A DNA stretch of 64,000 bases from Niveispirillum lacus (GCF_002251795.1 NZ_NOXU01000025.1:1-64000), one strand, 5' to 3'. Shown: positions 51,293-61,389, counted from the first letter of the stretch. Numbers and translations are program-made. Notes: generated from the sequence alone by a model not told the origin.

Positions 51293-52699
51293 ATGGCTTT
51301 ACGTGGATTTCCGGTGTCCCTGCCTTTGCAGGGGCAGAAGGTTCTGGTGGTGGGTGGCGGCGAACTGGCCCTGCGCAAGGCGCGGCTGGTGGCCAAGGCC
51401 GGCTGCCGCCTGACCATCATCGCCACGGACATCCATCCCGATCTGGTCAAATTGGCTGACCAGATCATCGAACGGGATTTCACACCCAGTGATGTGGAAG
51501 ATCACCGGATCATTTTCGCCACCACCGACATTGACGAGATCGACCGTGCCGTGGCCGATGCCGCCAACAAGGCCGGCATTCTGGTCAACGTCCCGGACAA
51601 GCCCTCTCTGTGCAGCTTCATCATGCCGGCCATCATCGACCGGGAACCGATCACCATCACCATCTCGTCCGGCGGCGCCAGCCCTGTGCTGGTGCGCCGG
51701 CTGCGGGAACGGCTGGAAGCAGCATTGGAACCGGGGCTGGGCAAGCTGACCACCCTGCTGGACAGTTTCCGGACCGCCGTGAAGGCCACCCGCGACAGCG
51801 AGACGGCCCGCCGCCGTTTCTGGGAGGCGGTGATCGACGGGCCGGTAGCCCGCGACTTCCTGGCTGGCCGTGAACAGGCGGCCCGTGATGGCTTGATGGC
51901 CGCCGTCAACAACCCGGATTATGGCCAGGCCCGGACGGGCACTGTCGCCCTGGTCGGCGCCGGCCCCGGCGACCCGGATCTGCTGACCTTGCGCGCCCTG
52001 CGTGTGCTGCAGGATGCCGACGTCGTCGTGCATGACAAGCTGGTGGATGAGCGGATCATGGATTATGTCCGCCGCGACGCCCGCCGCCACTATGTCGGCA
52101 AATCGAAGTCGCATCACACCATGAGCCAGGATGCCATCAACCAGCTTTTGGTCGCCGAGGCACGGGCCGGCCACCGCGTGGTCCGGTTGAAGGGCGGTGA
52201 TCCGTTCCTGTTCGGTCGCGGCGGGGAAGAGATGCAGGCCCTGCGCGCCGCCGATATCCCCGTCGAAATTGTCCCCGGCATCACAGCCGCCCTGGGCTGC
52301 GGGGCCTCGACCGGTATCCCCATCACCCACCGCGACCATGCGCCCGGCGTCACCTTCGTGACCGGCCATGGCAAGGACGGGGAACCGGACCTGGACTGGC
52401 AGGCACTGGCCCGCCTGCGCCATACGCTGGTTGTCTATATGGGTCTGTCGGCGACTGACATCATTGCCCGCCGGCTGACCGAGGCCGGGCTGCCGGCGGA
52501 CACCCCGGCCGCCCTGATCGAAAAGGGCACAAGGCCGGATCAGAAGCTGATTACCGGCACCCTGGCCAATCTGGCGTCGCTGGCGGTGGCGCACGGGCTG
52601 GTGGGGCCGGCGATCATCATCATTGGCGATGTCGTCCGTCTGGCCGACCCCGCCCTCATCACTGCGCTGGTGCCCGAGCATCTGCGCGAAGCCGTCTGA
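51293..52699 (+). CDS. cysG: Siroheme synthase (trifunctional)
   Basis: 468 residues. The N-terminal half is the precorrin-2 dehydrogenase/ferrochelatase (LVVGGGELALRKARLVAKAG, ISSGGASPVLVRRLRERLEA); the C-terminal half from about 217 is uroporphyrinogen-III methyltransferase (VALVGAGPGDPDLLTLRALR, RLKGGDPFLFGRGGEEM). It makes the siroheme cofactor of CysI and heads the seven-gene operon running to 58779. Confidence 0.95.
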   Translation: MALRGFPVSLPLQGQKVLVVGGGELALRKARLVAKAGCRLTIIATDIHPDLVKLADQIIERDFTPSDVEDHRIIFATTDIDEIDRAVADAANKAGILVNVPDKPSLCSFIMPAIIDREPITITISSGGASPVLVRRLRERLEAALEPGLGKLTTLLDSFRTAVKATRDSETARRRFWEAVIDGPVARDFLAGREQAARDGLMAAVNNPDYGQARTGTVALVGAGPGDPDLLTLRALRVLQDADVVVHDKLVDERIMDYVRRDARRHYVGKSKSHHTMSQDAINQLLVAEARAGHRVVRLKGGDPFLFGRGGEEMQALRAADIPVEIVPGITAALGCGASTGIPITHRDHAPGVTFVTGHGKDGEPDLDWQALARLRHTLVVYMGLSATDIIARRLTEAGLPADTPAALIEKGTRPDQKLITGTLANLASLAVAHGLVGPAIIIIGDVVRLADPALITALVPEHLREAV

Positions 52700-52718
52700 G
52701 ACAGGGAAGACCTTAGAG

Positions 52719-53042
52719 ATGTTGGTCAAAGCCAAGGGAACCCAGCAATCCGTCGCCGCCAGCCGTCTTCTGGACGGGGAGGCCGTCTGGCTGGGTGCCG
52801 GCAATATCTGGGTAGAGGATGTGGCGCTGGCCGCCGTGTTCGACGGGGCCGACGCCATTGCCGAGGCGCTGGCCTTCGCCAAGGCCGAGGAAAAGCGCCA
52901 GATCGTGGTCGATGTCTATCCGCTGGATGTTGAGATCACCGACCAGGGCACCCGCCCCACCCATCTGCGCGAGCGTCTGAAGGGCATTGGCCCCACCGTA
53001 CGCCGCGACCTGGGCAAGCAGGCCCGCCAGCCCGCCGCCTGA
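52719..53042 (+). CDS. DUF2849 domain protein of the sulfite-reduction operon
   Basis: 107 residues, small mixed-fold protein (LLDGEAVWLGAGNIWVED, AEEKRQIVVDVYPLDVEI). DUF2849 genes regularly sit between cysG and cysI in alphaproteobacteria, as here (19 bases after cysG, 8 before cysI). The biochemical role is unknown; help in sulfite reductase maturation or electron supply is conjecture. Confidence 0.88.
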   Translation: MLVKAKGTQQSVAASRLLDGEAVWLGAGNIWVEDVALAAVFDGADAIAEALAFAKAEEKRQIVVDVYPLDVEITDQGTRPTHLRERLKGIGPTVRRDLGKQARQPAA

Positions 53043-53050
53043 CCCCGCAC

Positions 53051-54796
53051 ATGACAGAGATGACCGGCCCGACCCCCATGCCTGATACGCACAGCCCCGC
53101 CATCCGCAGCAATCAGCCCGCCGATGCCCACGCCGCCGTCTATCGCTATGACGAGTTTGACAAGACCTTCATCTTCGAGCGTGTGGAGCAATTCCGCGCC
53201 CAGGTCGAACGCCGCCTGAAGGGTGAGATCACGGAGGAGGAGTTCAAGCCCATCCGGCTGATGAACGGCCTCTACCTGCAGCTTCATGCCTATATGCTGC
53301 GCGTGGCTGTGCCCTACGGCATGTTGTCTTCCACGCAGGTCCGGCGTCTGGCCCGCATCGCACGGGTCTATGATAAGGGCTATGGCCATTTCACGACGCG
53401 CCAGAACATCCAGTTCAACTGGCCCAAGCTGGAGGATGTGCCCACCATCCTGCGTGAACTGGCCGAAGTGGACATGCATGCCATCCAGACCAGCGGCAAT
53501 TGCATCCGCAATGTCACGACGGACCAGTTTTGCGGGGCGGCGGCGGATGAGCTGGTGGACCCCCGCGTCTATGCCGAAATCCTGCGGCAATGGTCAACGC
53601 TGCACCCGGAATTCACCTACCTGCCGCGCAAGTTCAAGATCGCCATCACCGGCAGCCCGAACGACCGCGCCGCCGTCCAGGTCCATGATATTGGCTTGAT
53701 CGCCAAGAAGGACGAGGTGACGGGCCGCGTCGGCTTTACCGTCTATGTCGGTGGCGGCCAGGGCCGCACCCCCTATCTGGCGGTCAAGGCACGCGACTTT
53801 GTTCCGGTGGAAGAGATCATCGGCTATCTGGAAGCCATCCTGCGCGTCTATAACCAGTTGGGCCGGCGCGACAATATCTATAAGGCGCGCATCAAGATCA
53901 CCGTCAATGAGATGGGGGCCGACAAGTTCATCGGCCTGATCGAGGAGGAATATGCCCGCCTGCCGCGGCAGAAATTCTATGTCGATCCCGCCATCGTCGA
54001 TGCGATCCAGACCCATTTCGCTCCGCCCCCCTGGCTCGATCTGCCGGCCGTATCCGACAGTTTTGAGGCCGCCAAGCAAGCGGACCCGGCCTTTGCCCGC
54101 TGGACCCGCACCAATCTGACGGCCCACCGGACGCCCGGTTACGCCATTGCCACCATCAGCCTGAAGCCCATCGGCGGCATCCCCGGCGATATCGAGGCGG
54201 ATCAGATGGAGACCGTCGCCGATCTGGCTGACCTGTACAGCTTTGGTGAGGTGCGGGTGACGCATGAACAGAACCTGGTTCTGGCCCATGTCCGTCAAGA
54301 TGATCTCTACCCGCTGTGGCAGGCGCTGGATGCCGTCGGCCTGGGCACGGCCAATGCCGGCCTGATCTCCGACATCATCGCCTGTCCGGGCCTTGACTAC
54401 TGCGCCCTGGCCAATACCCGCTCCATCCCCGTGGCGCAGCGGATTGCCGAACGGTTTTCAGACCTCGATCGGCAGCATGATCTGGGTGAGTTGAAGATCA
54501 AGATCAGTGGCTGCATCAATGCCTGCGGCCATCACCATGTCGGCCATATCGGCATTCTGGGGGTGGATAAGAAGGGCGACGAATTCTTCCAGATCCTGTT
54601 GGGCGGCGATGCCGGCACCAATGCGGCCTTGGGGGAGATTGTCGGCCCTGGCTTTGATTATGACGGCATCATTGATGCGGTCGAAACGGTGGTGAACACC
54701 TTCGTGAAGCTGCGCCAGCCCGGCGAGATTTTTATTCAGACGCTGGCCCGTACCGGCCACGCCCCGTTCAAGGAGGCTCTCTATGCCCGTGCTTGA
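53051..54796 (+). CDS. cysI: Sulfite reductase, siroheme [4Fe-4S] hemoprotein
   Basis: 581 residues. The coupled siroheme-Fe4S ligands are present as Cys-x5-Cys (ACPGLDYCAL, near 445-451) and Cys-x3-Cys (SGCINACGHHHVGHIG, near 487-491). Two nitrite/sulfite reductase ferredoxin-like half-domains and basic siroheme-pocket residues (RLARIARVYDKGYGHFTTRQN) are clear. No cysJ flavoprotein is adjacent, so electrons probably come from ferredoxin. It reduces sulfite to sulfide. It overlaps the next gene by 14 bases. Confidence 0.95.
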   Translation: MTEMTGPTPMPDTHSPAIRSNQPADAHAAVYRYDEFDKTFIFERVEQFRAQVERRLKGEITEEEFKPIRLMNGLYLQLHAYMLRVAVPYGMLSSTQVRRLARIARVYDKGYGHFTTRQNIQFNWPKLEDVPTILRELAEVDMHAIQTSGNCIRNVTTDQFCGAAADELVDPRVYAEILRQWSTLHPEFTYLPRKFKIAITGSPNDRAAVQVHDIGLIAKKDEVTGRVGFTVYVGGGQGRTPYLAVKARDFVPVEEIIGYLEAILRVYNQLGRRDNIYKARIKITVNEMGADKFIGLIEEEYARLPRQKFYVDPAIVDAIQTHFAPPPWLDLPAVSDSFEAAKQADPAFARWTRTNLTAHRTPGYAIATISLKPIGGIPGDIEADQMETVADLADLYSFGEVRVTHEQNLVLAHVRQDDLYPLWQALDAVGLGTANAGLISDIIACPGLDYCALANTRSIPVAQRIAERFSDLDRQHDLGELKIKISGCINACGHHHVGHIGILGVDKKGDEFFQILLGGDAGTNAALGEIVGPGFDYDGIIDAVETVVNTFVKLRQPGEIFIQTLARTGHAPFKEALYARA

Positions 54797-55292
54797 CCGT
54801 GGTCTGCCCATCGACGACCGCTGGACCGACCTTGCCGATGACCAGGAGATCCCCGCCGAAGGCGCCATCATCGTGTCGCTGGAACGCTGGCGCGCCGAAC
54901 GCGACGCGCTGACGGCCCGGCGTGACGCTATCGGCGTACGGCTGAAGTCGAACCAGTTGGCGACCGAGTTGGCCGCCGACCTGGGGGCCTTGTCGCTGGT
55001 GGCCCTGGAATTCCCGAAATTCCGCGATGGACGCGCCTTTTCCGCCGCCCGGGAACTGCGCGAACGGTTTGACTATAAGGGCGAAATCCGGGCCTTCGGC
55101 CATATCATCCCCGACCAGTATCTGTTCCTGACCCGCGTGGGTGTGGACACGGTGGTGGTGCCGGCCGACCGTGTCGGCCCCGCCTGGGCGCATGCGCTGA
55201 AGGAAATCTCGGTGGCGTTTCAGCCCGCGCTGGGCCGGGAGGACGGCACTTCCGTGCTGCGCCGGCATCTGAAAGGCACGGTCCCGGCATGA
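54783..55292 (+). CDS. DUF934 protein of the sulfite-reduction operon
   Basis: 169 residues (RLKSNQLATELAADLGALSL, FPKFRDGRAFSAARELRERF, GHIIPDQYLFLTRVGVDTVVV). DUF934 proteins are consistently encoded with cysI and cysH in proteobacteria and are presumed accessory factors for sulfite reduction. The gene overlaps cysI by 14 bases and cysH by 4, so expression is coupled. Confidence 0.92.
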   Translation: MPVLDRGLPIDDRWTDLADDQEIPAEGAIIVSLERWRAERDALTARRDAIGVRLKSNQLATELAADLGALSLVALEFPKFRDGRAFSAARELRERFDYKGEIRAFGHIIPDQYLFLTRVGVDTVVVPADRVGPAWAHALKEISVAFQPALGREDGTSVLRRHLKGTVPA

Positions 55293-56014
55293 TCACCCAT
55301 TTGCAGGCCCGCGCCCGCGACCTGAACGCCCGCTATGGCCATCTGACGGGGGTGGAACTTCTCCGCCCCCTGATCCAGACAGAGTTTAAGGGACAGTTGG
55401 CGCTGGTTTCCTCTTTCGGCACGGAAAGTGCTGTGCTGCTGCATCAGGTTGCACAGATCGACAGGGACCTGCCCGTGCTGTTCGTGAACACCCGTAAACT
55501 GTTTGGCGAGACCCTGCGCTACAAGCGCAAGCTGGTGGAAACGCTGGGCCTGTCCGGTGTGCGCGAACTGTCACCCTCGGTGGAGGCAGAGCAGGCCCAT
55601 GACCGGGATGGTGTGCTCTGGCGCAGCAATAACACTGCCTGCTGTGATTTCCGTAAGGTGCGGGTTCTGGATGCGGGTTTGGCGCCCTTTGCCGCCTGGA
55701 TCACCGGGCGCAAGCGCTATCAGGCGACCACCCGCCTCGAACTGCCCCTGTTCGAGGCCGCAGAGGGCAAGATCAAGATCAATCCCTTGGCGGGTTACAC
55801 CCGCGCCGACGTAGAATCCTATCTCGACCGGCACGACCTGCCGCGTCACCCGCTGGAAGAGGATGGTTACCTCTCCGTGGGCTGTATGCCCTGTACTGAC
55901 CGTGTCGCACCGGGCGAAGATATCAGAGCCGGCCGCTGGCGCGGCCAGGAAAAGACGGAATGCGGGATCCACCTGCCGCTGACGTCGCCAACAAATCTGG
56001 TGGGAGCCTCCTGA
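55289..56014 (+). CDS. cysH: Assimilatory adenylyl-sulfate (APS) reductase
   Basis: 241 residues. The adenylyl-binding SSFGTESAVLLHQVAQ is followed by the Cys-Cys pair (NTACCDFRKV, about 118-119), the Cys-x2-Cys (GCMPCTDRV, about 198-201) and the catalytic Cys in KTECGIHLP near the C-terminus. Five such Cys with the two pairs mark the [4Fe-4S] APS-reductase type rather than the PAPS type. It reduces APS to sulfite and AMP with thioredoxin. Overlaps cysD at TGATG. Confidence 0.94.
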   Translation: MITHLQARARDLNARYGHLTGVELLRPLIQTEFKGQLALVSSFGTESAVLLHQVAQIDRDLPVLFVNTRKLFGETLRYKRKLVETLGLSGVRELSPSVEAEQAHDRDGVLWRSNNTACCDFRKVRVLDAGLAPFAAWITGRKRYQATTRLELPLFEAAEGKIKINPLAGYTRADVESYLDRHDLPRHPLEEDGYLSVGCMPCTDRVAPGEDIRAGRWRGQEKTECGIHLPLTSPTNLVGAS

Positions 56015-56829
56015 TGAGCAACACAGATCAACATCTCGACCATCTCGATCAGCTCGAAGCCCAGAGCATCTATATCCTGCGCGAAGCGCGTGTGCGCCTG
56101 AAGCGTCTGGGCCTGCTCTGGTCACTGGGCAAGGACAGCAATGTCCTGATCTGGCTGTGCCGCAAGGCGTTCATGGGGGAACTGCCCTTCCCCGTGGCCC
56201 ACTTGGACACCGGGTTGGAATTCCCCGAATCTTACGAATTCCGCAACCGCTATGCCCAGGAATGGGGCCTCAACCTGATCAAGGACGAGTGCCCGCCGAT
56301 CGAGATGACGGACCCGACGCTGCCCCCCGGCACCCGCATCGCGGCCCGCAAATCGCTGGGTCTGGCCGCAGCCTTGGAGAAATATCAGTTCGACGGGCTG
56401 ATCACCGGCATCCGCCGCGATGAACAGGCGACCCGCGCCAAGGAACGTATCTTCAGCCCGCGCGGGTTGGACGGCGCCTGGCAGGCGGCCCATCAGCCGC
56501 CGGAATTCTGGGACCAGTACACGATTGAGCGTCATCCGGGCACCCATACCCGCGTGCATCCGCTGCTGGCCTGGACCGAGGTGGATGTCTGGCGCTACAT
56601 CAAGCGGGAGGAAATCCCCCTGGTGCCGCTGTACTTTGCCAAGGATGGCAAGCGTTTCCGCTCCCTGGGCGAAATTGGCATCACCTTCCCGGTGGACAGC
56701 CATGCCACCACCATCGACGAAATCATCGACGAGCTTGAAACCACGCGCACGCCTGAACGCGCCGGCCGGTCCATGGACCATGAGGCCGAAGATGCGTTCG
56801 AACGCCTGCGTGCGACGGGTTACCTGTAA
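56014..56829 (+). CDS. cysD: Sulfate adenylyltransferase small subunit
   Basis: 271 residues. The ATP-pyrophosphatase-type motif SLGKDSNVLIWLCRKAF, HLDTGLEFPESYEFRNRYA and GIRRDEQATRAKERIFSPR are those of CysD; it adenylates sulfate together with CysN. The start overlaps the cysH stop (TGATG). The C-terminus ERLRATGYL is canonical. Confidence 0.95.
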   Translation: MSNTDQHLDHLDQLEAQSIYILREARVRLKRLGLLWSLGKDSNVLIWLCRKAFMGELPFPVAHLDTGLEFPESYEFRNRYAQEWGLNLIKDECPPIEMTDPTLPPGTRIAARKSLGLAAALEKYQFDGLITGIRRDEQATRAKERIFSPRGLDGAWQAAHQPPEFWDQYTIERHPGTHTRVHPLLAWTEVDVWRYIKREEIPLVPLYFAKDGKRFRSLGEIGITFPVDSHATTIDEIIDELETTRTPERAGRSMDHEAEDAFERLRATGYL

Positions 56830-56847
56830 GAAGTGGATGTAAAGATC

Positions 56848-58779
56848 ATGGCGAACGCCGCACTCCGGATCGATAGCCTGTCGACCCCGGTACAGTCCCA
56901 AGGTGCCAATGTGAAGAAGGCCCCGCTGGCTCCCTATCCGATCGTCATTGTCGGCCATGTGGATCATGGTAAATCCACCCTGATCGGTCGCCTGCTGCAC
57001 GATACCGACAGTCTGCCCGAAGGCCGTCTGGCGGAACTGAAGAAGGTCTCCGAACAGCGCGGCCTGCATATGGAATGGTCGTTCCTGCTGGATGCGCTGC
57101 AGATCGAACGGGATCAGGGCATTACCCTGGATACGACCCGCATCTGGTTCCGCACGCCCAAGCGCCCCTATGTGATCATCGACGCGCCGGGCCATCGCGA
57201 GTTCCTGCGCAACATGGTGACGGGGGCGGCGGCTGCGGATGCCGCCGTGCTGGTCACCGATGCCGAACGCGGCATTTCTGAACAGACGCGCCGCCATGCC
57301 TACCTGCTGTCGCTGCTGGGTGTGCGCAAGGTGATCGTGGCCGTCAACAAGATGGACTTGGTCGACCATGCCGAAGACGCCTGGAAAGGTGTGGCCGGTG
57401 ATGTCAGCGACTATCTGCAAAAGCTGGGGATCGAACCGCTCTACGTCATCCCGCTCTCGGCCCGTCATGGCGACAATATCGCCGCCCGGTCGGAGAAGAT
57501 GGCCTGGTATCGCGGCCCGACCTTGCTGGAGGCGCTGGATCTGCTGGTTCCGGCCGCCCCGCGCACCGAAGCCGCCCTGCGTTTGCCCATCCAGGATGTG
57601 TACCGTAAGGGCGACACCCGTCTGGCCGTGGGCCGGATCGAGACGGGGCGCCTGAAGGTTGGCGACAAGGTTGAAATCGCCCCCACCGGTCAACCGGCCA
57701 CCGTCGCCAGCATTGATGCCGGCAAAGGGTCGGTACCGGAGGCGCGGGCCGGGCAGTCCGTCGCTGTCTCCTTCATCGAAGACGCAGCCCTGAATCGCGG
57801 GCAGATCATCGCCCCCGCCGGCCATATGCCGCACATCGCCACCACCATCCGCGTGCGTGCCTTCTGGCTGGACCCGGAAAGCCTGACGGCCGGCAGCCGC
57901 ATCACCCTGCGTCTGACCACGTCCGAGCATCCGGTGGTGGTGGAAAAGTTCGAGCGTCTGGTCGATGTCGAACATCTGACCGATGGCGAAGGCTCAGAAC
58001 TGGGTCAGGGCGGCATCGCGGAGATCGTGCTGCGCTCGTCTGCCCCCATCGCCTTTGACCATGCCAGCGACCTGCCGATCACGGGCCGCGCCGGTCTGGC
58101 GCGCGGCGGCCGTATCGTCGGCGGCTGCATCCTGCTGGGGGCCGCCAGCAATGTTACCGTCGCAGGCCCCGTGACTGCCGTGAACAACTCCGTCAACCGC
58201 GCCGCGTTTGAGGCACGAAACGGCCATCGCGGCGGTGTCATCTGGCTGACCGGCTTGTCGGGTGCGGGCAAGTCCACCCTGTCGATGGGCACACAGCGTC
58301 GTCTGTTTGACGATGGCTGGCGCGTGGCCGTGCTGGATGGCGACAATCTGCGCAAGGGCCTCAACAAGGACCTGGGTTTTGCTCCCGCCGAACGGTTGGA
58401 AAATGTCCGTCGCGTGGCGGAAGTGGCGAAGTTGATGGCAGAGACGGGCACTGTCGTGCTGGTCAGCCTGATCTCCCCCACCGTGGAACTGCGCGATCTG
58501 GCGCGCTCCATCGTCGGTGACGGGTTCCACGAGGTTTGGGTGAAGGCGGATGTCACCACCTGCGCCGCCCGTGACCCCAAAGGTCTGTACGCAGCCGCCC
58601 AGGCCGGCAAGATCCAGCAATTTACCGGCGTTTCGGCCCCGTTTGAGGCGCCGGCAAAGCCTGATCTGGTGCTGGACACCTCGGAAATGGACATTCCCAC
58701 CAGCTCCGAGCTGCTGATCGCCCATATCCGCCGCCATCTGGCGTTGAGCCAGGCCGACGGCCACGCTGTCGGGATCTAA
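56848..58779 (+). CDS. cysN: Sulfate adenylyltransferase large subunit fused to APS kinase
   Basis: 643 residues (CysNC). The N-terminal GTPase has [33 protein letters not shown] and NKMDL, followed by EF-Tu-like barrels. The C-terminal 190 residues are APS kinase with [13 protein letters not shown] and [16 protein letters not shown]. It drives APS formation by GTP hydrolysis and can phosphorylate APS to PAPS. A GTG 15 bases earlier is an alternative start. Last gene of the cys operon, with a strong terminator behind it. Confidence 0.95.
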   Translation: MANAALRIDSLSTPVQSQGANVKKAPLAPYPIVIVGHVDHGKSTLIGRLLHDTDSLPEGRLAELKKVSEQRGLHMEWSFLLDALQIERDQGITLDTTRIWFRTPKRPYVIIDAPGHREFLRNMVTGAAAADAAVLVTDAERGISEQTRRHAYLLSLLGVRKVIVAVNKMDLVDHAEDAWKGVAGDVSDYLQKLGIEPLYVIPLSARHGDNIAARSEKMAWYRGPTLLEALDLLVPAAPRTEAALRLPIQDVYRKGDTRLAVGRIETGRLKVGDKVEIAPTGQPATVASIDAGKGSVPEARAGQSVAVSFIEDAALNRGQIIAPAGHMPHIATTIRVRAFWLDPESLTAGSRITLRLTTSEHPVVVEKFERLVDVEHLTDGEGSELGQGGIAEIVLRSSAPIAFDHASDLPITGRAGLARGGRIVGGCILLGAASNVTVAGPVTAVNNSVNRAAFEARNGHRGGVIWLTGLSGAGKSTLSMGTQRRLFDDGWRVAVLDGDNLRKGLNKDLGFAPAERLENVRRVAEVAKLMAETGTVVLVSLISPTVELRDLARSIVGDGFHEVWVKADVTTCAARDPKGLYAAAQAGKIQQFTGVSAPFEAPAKPDLVLDTSEMDIPTSSELLIAHIRRHLALSQADGHAVGI

Positions 58780-58796
58780 CCTGCTCACAGTGAACA

Positions 58797-58833
58797 GCCC
58801 CGCACCGGGCAACCGGTGCGGGGCGTTTGTTTT
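58797..58833 (+). terminator. Rho-independent terminator of the cys operon
   Basis: 12-bp perfect stem GCCCCGCACCGG / CCGGTGCGGGGC with a 4-base loop, then GTTTGTTTT. It starts 17 bases after the cysNC stop. Confidence 0.93.
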
Positions 58834-58944
58834 CTGGGGGCTTGGTGGGTATCGCCGGCGATGGGGAAAGCCTGCCTCCCCGGCGAAGACCGGGCAGGCC
58901 GTTCCTGAATGTCAAAGGCGTAGCCCCCCGATATTCACCAGAGC

Positions 58945-59400
58945 CTAAAAGCCCACCTTACCCAGATCCTTCCACGCTACCACCTCATCCACCAGGACAA
59001 GGCCGGCGAAGGCGCCGAAATGCCCATATCCTTCCAGGAGCGGGCGGCGCATGTCCTTTGCCTTCCTTGCAACAAGGGTCAATTGGTAGGCATGGCCCTG
59101 TGCCGGCACAAAATCCCTGGGCTTGACCGTCTGATCATCCATGCTCAACCAGACCGTGGACCGAACCGCCAGCGCCGTCGACACAGCGTCCACATCTTCG
59201 TGAAAGACGGACCCTTCGAACCGGTTGATCCAGATGCCGCCTATTGTTTCCGGCTCTCGCAGGTCAACGCATCGGCGGTCGCCGATATAGACCTGAACCC
59301 GCGTGGTGCCGTGGACTTCCGGTACGAAGCAGTTTGCCGGTGCCGCCGATGCCGGTAGGGTGGCCATCAATAGCAGCAGTCCCAATAATATAGGCCGCAT
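58945..59400 (-). CDS. Small secreted protein of unknown function
   Basis: 151 residues with a clear signal peptide (LLGLLLLMATLPASA|A). The mature part has two Cys that may pair (NCFVP, RRCVD) and beta-rich sequence (TTRVQVYIGDRRC, GHAYQLTLVARKA). No family is recognised. It follows the EAL-like gene by 12 bases on the same strand, so they may be co-transcribed. Confidence 0.75.
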   Translation of the reverse strand: MRPILLGLLLLMATLPASAAPANCFVPEVHGTTRVQVYIGDRRCVDLREPETIGGIWINRFEGSVFHEDVDAVSTALAVRSTVWLSMDDQTVKPRDFVPAQGHAYQLTLVARKAKDMRRPLLEGYGHFGAFAGLVLVDEVVAWKDLGKVGF

Positions 59401-59412
59401 CGCACCCTCTGC

Positions 59413-60549
59413 TCACACCATCGGTCGATCGCGCTGTTCCACCAGGCTCAACCCCAGCGCCATGCAGGCCTGCAGCGCTTCACGATTGCGGGGGTGGATC
59501 GCCACAATCCGGTCAGCACCAAACTGCTGCATCCAGGTCGGCAATGGCGGCAACTCGCCTGTTGCATCCAAGGGCAGACCGCCCAAATCCAGTTTCAGAT
59601 AATCCAGGGCGGCCAGGGGCAGATAACCCGGATCGGTGTGGCGGAGCGACAGATGGTCAATGGCGATCCGGCAGTCCCATAGACGCAGGGTATCCACCGC
59701 GTCGGCCAAACCATCCGCCGTCAACTCTGCATCAAGGGCCGAAATTTCGACAATCATGTTGCGCCGCTGCTCATAGGTCAGGTCGCGGACGAATTCCAAA
59801 AACACCGGACCCAGCACGGAACGCCATTGCAGGTTCAGGCTGTGGGCCGTGGCCAGCCGCGACGGCTCCTGCTGAAAATGCCGGATCACCCGCCGGTCCA
59901 GAACAGGGGTGATCTGCTGCAACAGCCAGGGGTCGCGTCGCAAAGGGGTGCCGACCGCCCGTTCGAGATGGTCAAGCGCCACGGTGACTTCGGCAAATTC
60001 CAGGGTCCAGGAACGGTCACGCCCCCAGCGCCAGACCGGACTTTCCCGCACCAAGGCAGAAACATCCGCCCCGACCAGCACCTTTTCATAGACCGCCAGC
60101 TTGTGGATACCGGCCAATTGCTGCTGTTCGGCGGCGGTCAGGGTCGGGGGTGGATCGGCCGTCACCGCCGGCGCCAGACGTTTCAACATGGCGGCCAGCC
60201 GCCCCGCATCATGGGGCAGGTGATAGATCGTGAAACGCGGCGCCCCCATATGCTGTTCGGAAAAATCGACCGCAACCGCCTTCAACTTGCTGATGAAGGG
60301 GTGGGCGTTCGTCTCCTCAAACAGGAAGACCTGGGTGTACCGGCCGACATCCACCACTTCCGGCTGGAACTGCGCAGCGAAATTGTCCAGCAGATTGACC
60401 ACCGACTGCCGGAAAAGGGGGTTCTCGGCATGGGGGACCTCTGCCAGATCAACGACCACGGCCGTTCCCCGGCTGTTACCGTCGCTCAGCAGCCGCAACA
60501 ATCCGGCTGTTCCCGTCAGCATCGCTTCGCCCCCGGCTTTGATAATCAC
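59413..60549 (-). CDS. Degenerate EAL-like domain protein
   Basis: 378 residues. The C-terminal 180 residues follow the EAL phosphodiesterase fold (SLNLQWRSVLGPVFLEFV, MIVEISALDAELTADGLADA, LWDCRIAIDHLSLR, LDYLKLDLGG), but the EAL signature and the acidic metal ligands of active enzymes are missing. Residues 1-180 are a helical and mixed region of unknown type. It therefore probably binds or signals without degrading cyclic di-GMP. Cytoplasmic. Confidence 0.7.
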   Translation of the reverse strand: MIIKAGGEAMLTGTAGLLRLLSDGNSRGTAVVVDLAEVPHAENPLFRQSVVNLLDNFAAQFQPEVVDVGRYTQVFLFEETNAHPFISKLKAVAVDFSEQHMGAPRFTIYHLPHDAGRLAAMLKRLAPAVTADPPPTLTAAEQQQLAGIHKLAVYEKVLVGADVSALVRESPVWRWGRDRSWTLEFAEVTVALDHLERAVGTPLRRDPWLLQQITPVLDRRVIRHFQQEPSRLATAHSLNLQWRSVLGPVFLEFVRDLTYEQRRNMIVEISALDAELTADGLADAVDTLRLWDCRIAIDHLSLRHTDPGYLPLAALDYLKLDLGGLPLDATGELPPLPTWMQQFGADRIVAIHPRNREALQACMALGLSLVEQRDRPMV

Positions 60550-60606
60550 GCGAGCTTAGCAAGGATGACACTGAAAGGTGCATATGGCGATGGTCTGACT
60601 ATCCTT

Positions 60607-61389
60607 TTACGCTTCTACGGCGAAGGTCAGAGTGGCACTGTAGCTTTTCACCGCCACCGGCCCGTCCGCCGCCTCAACCCGGTGCCGGGACAGCAACAGG
60701 AAGGTGCCGTCCTGCGGCAGGGCGATACTGGCTTTGCCATCCTTGTCGGTCGTCACTGCAACGGCCTTGGCATCTTCTTCATCCGGCAGTGTCGGTCCCT
60801 GCAGGCTGATCGTCACACCCGGTACGGGCTTTCCGTCCAGCAGCAATTGCACCAAAAAGCGGCCTCCCGCGTCCAACCGGTTCGGATGCGACAAGGGCAC
60901 AATCTCCAGCCCCACGCCGGCGGGCTTCAGGGCCTGGTCGTTGGCCGGGCCCTTGCTGACATAGACATCCGACCGCGTCATGCTCTGGGCATCTGCCACG
61001 CGGCTGCCGGCCGGCACTCCGTCACGCTCCCGCACGGGTTCCCACTTGCCATTCACCAGCGCCATCTTGCGCGTGGACCCGGTGCGCAGGCCCGTGGAGA
61101 TGCGATAGGTGCCATTCTCCGGCAGATCCACCTCAAACAGCGCCAGATCCCGCAGATAGGTCACCGACGGCAGCTTCACCTTCGCCCCCGCCGGCGTCAC
61201 GACATGATAATCGTCTGCCTTCATCACGATATCGGGCGTGAACATCTCTTCGGTGAACGATGCCTCCACCGTCACATGATCACGCTGCGGGGTGTTGAAC
61301 AGGTTGGGCTTCAGATAGCCGGTATGGGCGGCGGCAGAACCGGCACACAGCCACAAGGCAACAACAGTGGCGGCAAAAGGACGGTGCAT
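60607..61389 (-). CDS. DUF4198 family periplasmic protein
   Basis: 260 residues with a signal peptide ending at SAAAH and a His at the mature N-terminus (HTGYLKPN), the pattern of DUF4198 proteins. A Big/carboxypeptidase-regulatory-like beta domain follows (DGKPVPGVTISLQGPTLPDEED, TTDKDGKASIALPQDG). It is third in an operon after ApbE and a flavoreductase; DUF4198 proteins are common near TonB receptors and metal uptake. The bound ligand is unknown. Confidence 0.88.
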   Translation of the reverse strand: MHRPFAATVVALWLCAGSAAAHTGYLKPNLFNTPQRDHVTVEASFTEEMFTPDIVMKADDYHVVTPAGAKVKLPSVTYLRDLALFEVDLPENGTYRISTGLRTGSTRKMALVNGKWEPVRERDGVPAGSRVADAQSMTRSDVYVSKGPANDQALKPAGVGLEIVPLSHPNRLDAGGRFLVQLLLDGKPVPGVTISLQGPTLPDEEDAKAVAVTTDKDGKASIALPQDGTFLLLSRHRVEAADGPVAVKSYSATLTFAVEA

